64,000 nucleotides of DNA from Ustulina deusta (taxonomy: Eukaryota; Ascomycota; Sordariomycetes; Xylariales; Xylariaceae), in contig JAJNNX010000016.1 in the NCBI GenBank assembly GCA_023159155.1, positions 1 through 64,000 on the forward strand, in the 5' to 3' direction. Numbering within the stretch: position 1 is the stretch's first letter; each line of letters starts with the position of its first letter. The notes beneath the pieces were generated by a model, which searched no databases, was not told the origin of the DNA, and saw only the letters and a program-made list of their open reading frames with translations. This document shows positions 56,691-64,000 of the stretch, piece after piece. Made by a program: the position numbers and the translations under genes.

Positions 56691-59600
56691 AGCTTGGCCT
56701 ACATTAATATATAGCACAAACTATATTAATTTAACTTTAATCTAATTACTAATACGTTAGCTAGCTACCTATTTTGTATAGGTATATTATTTTTTCTTTA
56801 TAAAACTTTGATTTTTTACCTATTTTTTCTGCTTTAATATTAACTAAGTGTAGCACTAAAACTTTACTTTATTAACCCTATTAACCCTATTACTTAGCTT
56901 AGCTTTTCGATCTACTAACTTTATTAGTTTAGTATTCTAATTATATAAAATTTATTAATTAACTTTATTTATAAGTACTTTATATTATATTTAATTTATA
57001 TAGCTAATAAAGTATTTATAGACTTAGAAAACTAAACCTATTTTAACTTTTTATTTTAGGCCGGCTAGACCTATACTTTTATATTTATATACGCCCTTTA
57101 AACTATTACTAATTGCTATTTTAATATATTTATTTTGCTTTAGTATATATTAATAAACAAATATTATTAATATTAAAGCATTATTATAATTTATATGTTT
57201 TTTTAGTTATAATAATATTTATTATTGCTATAATATTTAGGCTTATTATTTAATATATATGTTAAATTAATAAAACTAGAATATATAAGCTATAAAGTTG
57301 CTTATATTAAAAAAAGTTATATTACTACTAGTATATTTAAGGAATATTTATATATATTAATAATATAATATCTAATTTTATTAATTATAAAGTTTATAAA
57401 TATATATATATATATATTAATATTTTATAAATATTTTAGTAATATATTTTTAATAATAAAACTAAATTAATATTTAAAATAAATAGCAAAACATATATAT
57501 AATAATAATTTAATCTATTTTTAGCTAAGTAACAAAATTATTTTTAAATTTAAAAGTACTTAGTAATATATTTTAGTATTATAATATATTATAACTACTT
57601 AGATTATATTAAAATATTTATATATTATTTTTTTATATAACTTAGCTTATATTTATTATAATTAATATAATAATTAATATAATCTATATAGTTTTAGCAA
57701 AACTTGCAAGAATTCTAGACCTATATAGCAATAAAATAAAAAGTCTACGCACGGACCAACCTAATTCTGCAGCTATATATATAAAATCTATATTTATTTA
57801 TTTTATAAACTCTAACTTTTTTTTTTTAATTTTTTTTTTTAGTTTAAAATCTTTATTTATAATATTAATAAATTAGCTATAAAAACTTTATTTAACTAAT
57901 TATAACACTACTTTAAGCTTACTAATTATTTATTAATAAATATTTAATAAATATATATTTTTTATTTTATTATAATTAATAAAATATAAATAAACTTTTT
58001 TTTTTAGTTATATACTTAATATAAAAAATTATATATTTTATAATATAAATCTAATTTTAATATAATTTTAATAAAACTTTTAATTTTTATACTACTTAAA
58101 AATTAATAACTTATAAAAAACCTAACTTTAAATATTTTTATTTTATTTTTAATTTTTAAATAATTAAAATAATTTTAATTTTTAAGTATAGCTAACTTTT
58201 TATTATTAAATAATTTTAAAAAAAAAAATTTTATAAAAAAAAAAAAAAATTAAATATTAAACTTTTTTATAAACGTTTTAAACAAACTAATACTTAAAAA
58301 AAAATCTAAAAAAATTAAAAATTTAAAATTTAAAAAAGCAAAATTTAAACTAAAACTAGAACTACTTAAAATAAATAATATATTTAAAAATATAGCACTA
58401 AATATTATAGCTATATAAACTTATAACTTTATATTAATTTTAGCAAAACTTTTTTAATAAATAAATAAAATAAAATATTAATTTTTTAATATATTTATTT
58501 TAATACTTTTAAAAAATAACTATAATTTAATAATAAAAAATATATTTAAAAATATTAACTTTAAACTTTTTAGTTTTATTACTTTATTTATTTTTTATTT
58601 TATTAGTTTATTTTTTAGTACTTTAAACTTTATTTATACTAAAAAAACTATTTAATAATATTACTAAAATAATCTAAGTTTTATTAATAGTTTATTATAA
58701 CTTTAATTAAACAATTATAACTTATAAAATATTTTAAACTTATATATATAAAACTAATAAAAATATTAATAAATTTATTTTTATATTTAATAGTTTAATT
58801 TAAAAATATTAACTAGCTAAATTATAATAAAAATATAAATTATAGAACTATTTTTATATAAACTTTAAAAAAAATTATATAAAGTTTTTATAAATTTAAA
58901 TATTTTTTATAAATTATTTATTAATAAAATTATTAAATTAATATATAACGCTAAACAAACTTATAAAAACTATTAATAAATTAAACTTACTAGTTTAACT
59001 AAATAAAAATCTAATTTAAATAATTAAACTTTTAATAAATTAACTTATTAATTTTTAATTAACTTTAAAAGTTCTAAAATATTTACTTTAAAATAATTAA
59101 AATAAGCACTAACTATAAAAAAAAAAAAAGCTTATTAAAATAATAAAACTTACTTTATTTATAGTAAAAAAAAAACATATATTAATTAACTATTTTAATT
59201 AAAAATTAAAATTTTTAAATATTTAACTAGCAAAAAAAAGCCCTAATAAAAACAATTCTAATAGTTTATCTAACTTAAAAAATAAATAAAACTAATAAAA
59301 ATTTCTTTATTAGTCCTTTTATTTATTTTAGCTAAAATATATAGCTAAAATAAATTAATTATTTTTAAAATACTTATTTAATTATAAATTAATAATATTA
59401 AAATAAAAACTTTAGTTTTATATAATATTAAAGTTTATATTTTTTTAATAATTAGCTATAAATTTATATAATAAATTAAACAATAATTAAAAATAAAAAT
59501 AATTTAATTAGCTAAACTTTAAAAGCTTTATAACTACTAAAATAAAATAATTAATAAAATCTATAAATATTTAATATATACTATAAAAATTAATAATTAA

Positions 59601-62154
59601 TAATTTAAAAACTAAATATTTTAAATTATTAATTTTAGTTATAATATTATTATTAATATTAAATAGTTAATAAAATAAAATATTTTAATAAAAACTTAAA
59701 AATAATAATTAATCTAACTAAATAATTTATTTTTATTAGTTTAATTTTTACTAATAATTATAAATAATAAAATATAAACTTAAAAATATAAAAAAATATA
59801 AATTAATATAATTAAACATTAAAAAAATACTATTAAATATTAAAATAACCTTTTAAAAACAAAATAATTATCCTAAAAACAACCAAAACCAAAAAAATAA
59901 AAAAAACCTAGAACTTCTAAACCTAAAACAAAAAAAAATTATATAATAATTCCTAAAAAAAATAAAAACCAAACTACTATTAAAAAAATTATATAAAACT
60001 TTTAAAATTATTTCTACTAAAATAAATAAAAATAATTAGTTAAAAAAACTCTAAAAAAACTTATTATAATTAAGTTTATAACAACTAAAAATAATTATAT
60101 TAAGCTATTTAAAAAAAAATTTAAAAATAATTAATACTTTATAAAAAAAATAAACTTAAATTAACTAAATAATATTATAAAAAACTTTTAATAATAAACT
60201 AATCTTATTTTTAAAAAAAAAATCCCTAATATATAAAATTAATATAAAACTTTTTACTTTTTTAAGTATTATACCTAAAAAAGTTTTTTTTTTAAAAAAA
60301 ATCTAAAACTTTATTATTATTATAACTAAAATTTAATATAGTACTAGAACTTAATAATAAAAAGTATACTTTTAGCCCCTATTAATACTATATATTTATA
60401 TAATTTATGTTATTTAAAAAAAAGTTTATAAACAAACTACTAATTATAAATTTTATTAAACAAAATATAAACTTAAATATTATTTTTATTTTATTTATAT
60501 TTAAACTTAAATTAACTAAATATAAATTTATAATTAATTACTAATAAAAAAATATATATTTAAAAAATTAAATTATATTAATTTTAAATATTAATAATAT
60601 TATATTTAATTATTATAATATTACTTAATTTATAAAACTAAATATTATTAAAACTTTTTATTAACTACTATTAATTATAAAATTATTTTTTTTTATTTTT
60701 TTTTAAACTTATAAAAAAATATTTTAATAAAAAGTTTTACTATTTAGTTTAAAAATAAAACCTGCCTAGTAGTAAACTTTTATTAATATATAAATCTAAA
60801 AAATTTTAAACAAGTTTATAAATATTTATACAAATAATATTTTGATCTATTCTAAAACTAAAAAATAGTACTAAACCTATTATAAAAAAATAATCTATTA
60901 TTTATATTAAACCAAATATTAAAAAAATATTAAAAAATTTTGTTTTAATATATTTATTATTAATTCTTTAAAAATAATTATAAAAACTAAAATAAAAATC
61001 AAAATTAATTTTATAAAAATCTAAATAATTCTAAATTAAAATTTTAATAATTTTAAAAGTACTAAATTAATCTAGTTGTTTTTTAAGTTTTATAATTATA
61101 TTTATATATTTATTTACTACACTAATAAAATTGCTATTTTTCTAAATTAATTATTAAAAAAAATAAGCTATTTATAATAAAACTAAAATAAAAACAAACT
61201 TTTAAATATATAAAACTACTAGTTTATAAAACACTTGTTTTAGCTTTTTTTAAGTTTGGCTAACTAATATAAATAAAAACAAATATTTTATATAATATAA
61301 TAAAAAAAAAATTTTAGTAGTAATAAAAAAATATAACTTAAAAACTTATAAAGTATTTTTTTAAAACAATAATACTAATTAAGCAAATTTACTTAATTTA
61401 AAACTATAAACTTTTAGTAATAATATAAACTTTAAAACATTATTATTTAAAGCTTTTTAAAACTAAGTTTTTTATAATAATTAATTATTAAGCTTTATTA
61501 TATTTTTTAAATAAATAGATTTTATTAATATAATAAATATATTAGGCTAATTTTTTATTAAACTTTAATATTACTTTTTAATACTAACTAGAACAAAAAC
61601 ATATAATAGCTAATATTTTATTAAAAAAAATAGCTAAGCTTTTTATAGTTAAAACTAAAAAAGCTAAAAAATAAACAATAGTATTAGTTTTGCTTAATAA
61701 AATATTAAGTTTTATATTAATTATAGACTTTTTATTTAATATTTTTTAAAAAACCAACTTAATAAACCTAATTAAATAAAAAAACTAACTATAAAATTTA
61801 AAAAATAAAAACAAAAAGCTATATATACTTAAAATTACTTTAAATAAAACTAATTTTTTTTATATAGCTTTAATTTAAAAAGCTTATATGCCCCTAATTA
61901 TTACGTACCAAAATTAGCACAAAACAATTAAAATATTAAAACAAAAATATTACTAGTTTTATTTAAAATATAATTATAAATAATATATATATAATTATTA
62001 TAACTATAAAAAAAATAAAATATTATAAAATAAAACTTTTAGCTTTTTTTACTTATTATTTATACTAGCTATAATATAACAATATATAATAATAAATAAC
62101 AAAAATATATTACTTAACTAATAAAGCTATAACTATATATAAATCTTTATAAAT

Positions 62155-62640
62155 AAGTTTAGTTATTTAATTATAACTTTATTTAGCAAAAAAATAGATA
62201 TAGCAAAATTATTAGCTATATAATACTACAAAAATCTATATAAAATTTTTAATATATTAAATATATAAATATTAAATAATATAGAACTATTTATTTCTAA
62301 ATTTATAGCAATAATTAATAGTTTTATAAGCACTAAGCACTACTTTAGTAATACTTACTACCTTTAAACCTAAAAAGCAATAAAATTAACTAATCAAAAA
62401 CTAGACTAGCAATTCTATTTCTATATTAATAAATACTAAAACAATTAAAGCATCTATTTCTTTGCTCTAAACTTTATATATAATTCCTTATAATATTTAT
62501 TAATCAATATATCACTACTAAAAGTAGCAATAAAAGTTAAAACATAAAACCCCCTAATAATAAATATTAGCAAAACTATTACAAATTCTAACACTAAACA
62601 GCAAGCGCTCGAACTAGTCCGCTAAACCCAGGACATTCAA
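62155..62640 (+). repeat. Dispersed repeat shared with the left flank (8,202-8,664)
   Basis: This copy keeps more C and G than the left copy along the same backbone (for example AAGCACTAAGCACTACTTTA). It lies inside the candidate LTR element, about 750 bp before the right LTR. Confidence 0.65.
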
Positions 62641-62728
62641 AAAATAGCACACAATATAGCAACCCTTGCGTTAGTCCGCCAAACCCAGGACGTTTAAAAA
62701 ATAGCACACAATATAGCAACCCTTGCGT
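62615..62728 (+). repeat. 57-bp tandem duplication, two copies
   Basis: Copies at 62,615-62,671 and 62,672-62,728 read TAGTCCGCYAAACCCAGGAC, then TAGCACACAATATAGCAACC and CTTGCGT. They differ at only about three transitions. CpG and normal composition survive here inside the AT-rich block. Confidence 0.8.
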
Positions 62729-64000
62729 AAAAATAATATAAGCTACAAACTAACAAAAAAAAACGCCTAATAAAATTTAAAATAAAAAATAAAACTTAAA
62801 AAAAAAAAAAGTTTTATAATACAAGCACTAACTACTAGATTAAACTTTTAATTAGTTAGATCTTTCGAAATCTTAAAAAAACAAAAATTTAGCTATATTC
62901 TTAATTTGCCTAACTTTTATAAAATAAAAACCCTATTTTATACTAACTAATTATAAAAAACAAGCAATAATTTTTTATTTTAATAAATCTAATTATTGCT
63001 TTTAGCTAAAAATATTAATAATAAAGCAAAATTTAAAATTAAACAAATTAAACAATTAAAAATATATAAAAAAAATAAAAAATTATAATACTAAATTGCT
63101 TAAAAAAGCTATAATTTTAATAATACTTAATATATAGCTTAAAATTTTAAAAATATATTAATTAAACTTAACTAATTCTATAAAACTTATAAAAAAGCCT
63201 CCGGACCTCCTATAAAATTATAAAAATAAATATATATAGTAGCAACTAACAAATTTATAAATAATTATAAAAATAATAATAAAGCAATATAATATAAAAA
63301 AACTATATAAACTTAATATTATTAATAACTTTAAATTAAAATTATATTTAAACTTTTAGTTTTAAAAAGAAATAGTATAACAGTTAGTATAGTCTATATA
63401 ATTTTAGCAAAACTTACAAAAACTCTAAACCTATATAGCAATAAAATAAAAAATCTATATATGGACTAACTTAACTTTATAGCTATACATACAAAATCTA
63501 TATCTACTTACTTTATAAACTCTAACTTTTTTTCTTTTTTTTTTTCTTTTTTAGCTTAAAATCTTTGTTCATAGTATTAATAAACTAGCTATAGAAGCTT
63601 TACTCGACTGATCGTAACAACTAATATAGTTATATTTTATATTAAAAATAGCAAATAATTAATATTTAAATTTAAAAGTATACTAGCGTAGGGCTAATAA
63701 TTATTATTAATAATTTATATAATATTAATATTTTTTAGCTAATTAACTATTTTTATTTTTAAACTATTTATATATAATTTATGCTATTTATATATATTTT
63801 TTTAATATTTTATTTTAAAAGTATTTATAAGTATTTTAAAGTATTCTAAGAATTTTTATTATTATAAAAAACTTATTGCTATTTTTTAAAGCAGTAATAA
63901 CTTTTGTAATTTTAAAGTTTATATATTTATTTGGCTAGCAATACTAATTATTTAATTATAATTATAATAAATTAATGCTTTTAATATTAATAAAATAATT

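Larger units (their letters stand above)
57673..63619 (+). mobile_element. Degraded LTR retroelement, about 5.9 kb, with LTRs 57,673-57,907 and 63,383-63,619
   Basis: The two LTR-like direct repeats are about 235 bp. They share RTATARTCTATATA, the stretch TTTTAGCAAAACTTRCAARA, CTATATAGCAATAAAATAAA, and a long T tract, and end in TAACA. Their spacing gives a normal size for a Gypsy or Copia element. No protein frame survives inside, so the superfamily cannot be told. A third, inverted copy of the LTR is at 2,433-2,672. The ends are by-eye estimates. Confidence 0.6.
56690..64000. repeat. AT-rich, RIP-type degraded repeat isochore (right flank)
   Basis: Like the left flank, it lacks ORFs and CpG and is rich in TpA. 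Residual GC-containing islands (57,700-57,770; 62,600-62,730) are less mutated parts of repeats. Between about 59,800 and 62,900 the plus strand has clearly more C than G. Confidence 0.9.

Noticed and set aside
56870..56895. TTAACCCTATTAACCCTATT resembling telomeric repeats
   Set aside because: Only two to three units with an extra AT spacing, not TTAGGG arrays; lies inside AT-rich repeat DNA.

Overview
The window is nuclear DNA of a filamentous ascomycete (Pezizomycotina). Genes have short GT-AG introns with CTAAC/CTGAC-like branch points. Two products are typical of this group: a Zn2Cys6 regulator with a fungal-specific transcription factor domain, and a Swc3-like chromatin subunit. The DNA falls into two compartments: extremely AT-rich, ORF-free flanks, and a gene island of normal composition. 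This layout is the classic result of repeat-induced point mutation (RIP) of transposons. I do not name a genus.

Left flank, about 1-16,900: AT-rich, TpA-rich and CpG-poor, with no credible gene. Decayed repeats are still visible by eye: LTR pairs, one inverted-repeat (MITE-like) element, a 125-bp tandem repeat and a degenerate satellite. From 16,900 to 17,700 is a transition zone with an 80-bp direct repeat and an AGAGTAA-type minisatellite.

Gene island, about 18,300-56,000: thirteen genes I can reconstruct, mostly exon by exon, plus one doubtful small Cys-rich ORF. In order they are: GPR1/FUN34/YaaH acetate transporter (+); TIGR04076-type small protein (-); aldo/keto reductase with a long N-terminal extension (-); double-Zn2Cys6 regulator (+); patatin-like lipase (-); alpha/beta hydrolase (-); kelch/BTB protein similar to Ral2 (-); 1-Cys peroxiredoxin (-); N-myristoyltransferase (-); membrane-anchored ABHD12/BEM46-like hydrolase (-); Swc3-like SWR1 subunit (+); another alpha/beta hydrolase (-); and a TMEM205-like membrane protein (+). 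The transporter, TIGR04076 protein, reductase and regulator lie together next to the AT-rich flank and may be an accessory metabolic group. The other genes look mostly like conserved housekeeping functions. Intergenic DNA is dotted with a palindromic TACCTAGGTA-type motif.

Right flank, about 56,690-64,000: AT-rich again. It holds a nearly complete decayed LTR element (about 57,673-63,619) whose LTR also occurs inverted in the left flank near 2,433-2,672. A second repeat family is shared between 8.2-8.7 kb and 62.2-62.6 kb.

The most notable items are two microexons (8 and 9 nt) that carry catalytic-motif residues of two different alpha/beta hydrolases, a regulator with two complete zinc clusters, and an N-myristoyltransferase with an unusual predicted C-terminus. 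I found no CRISPR array, rRNA or convincing tRNA.
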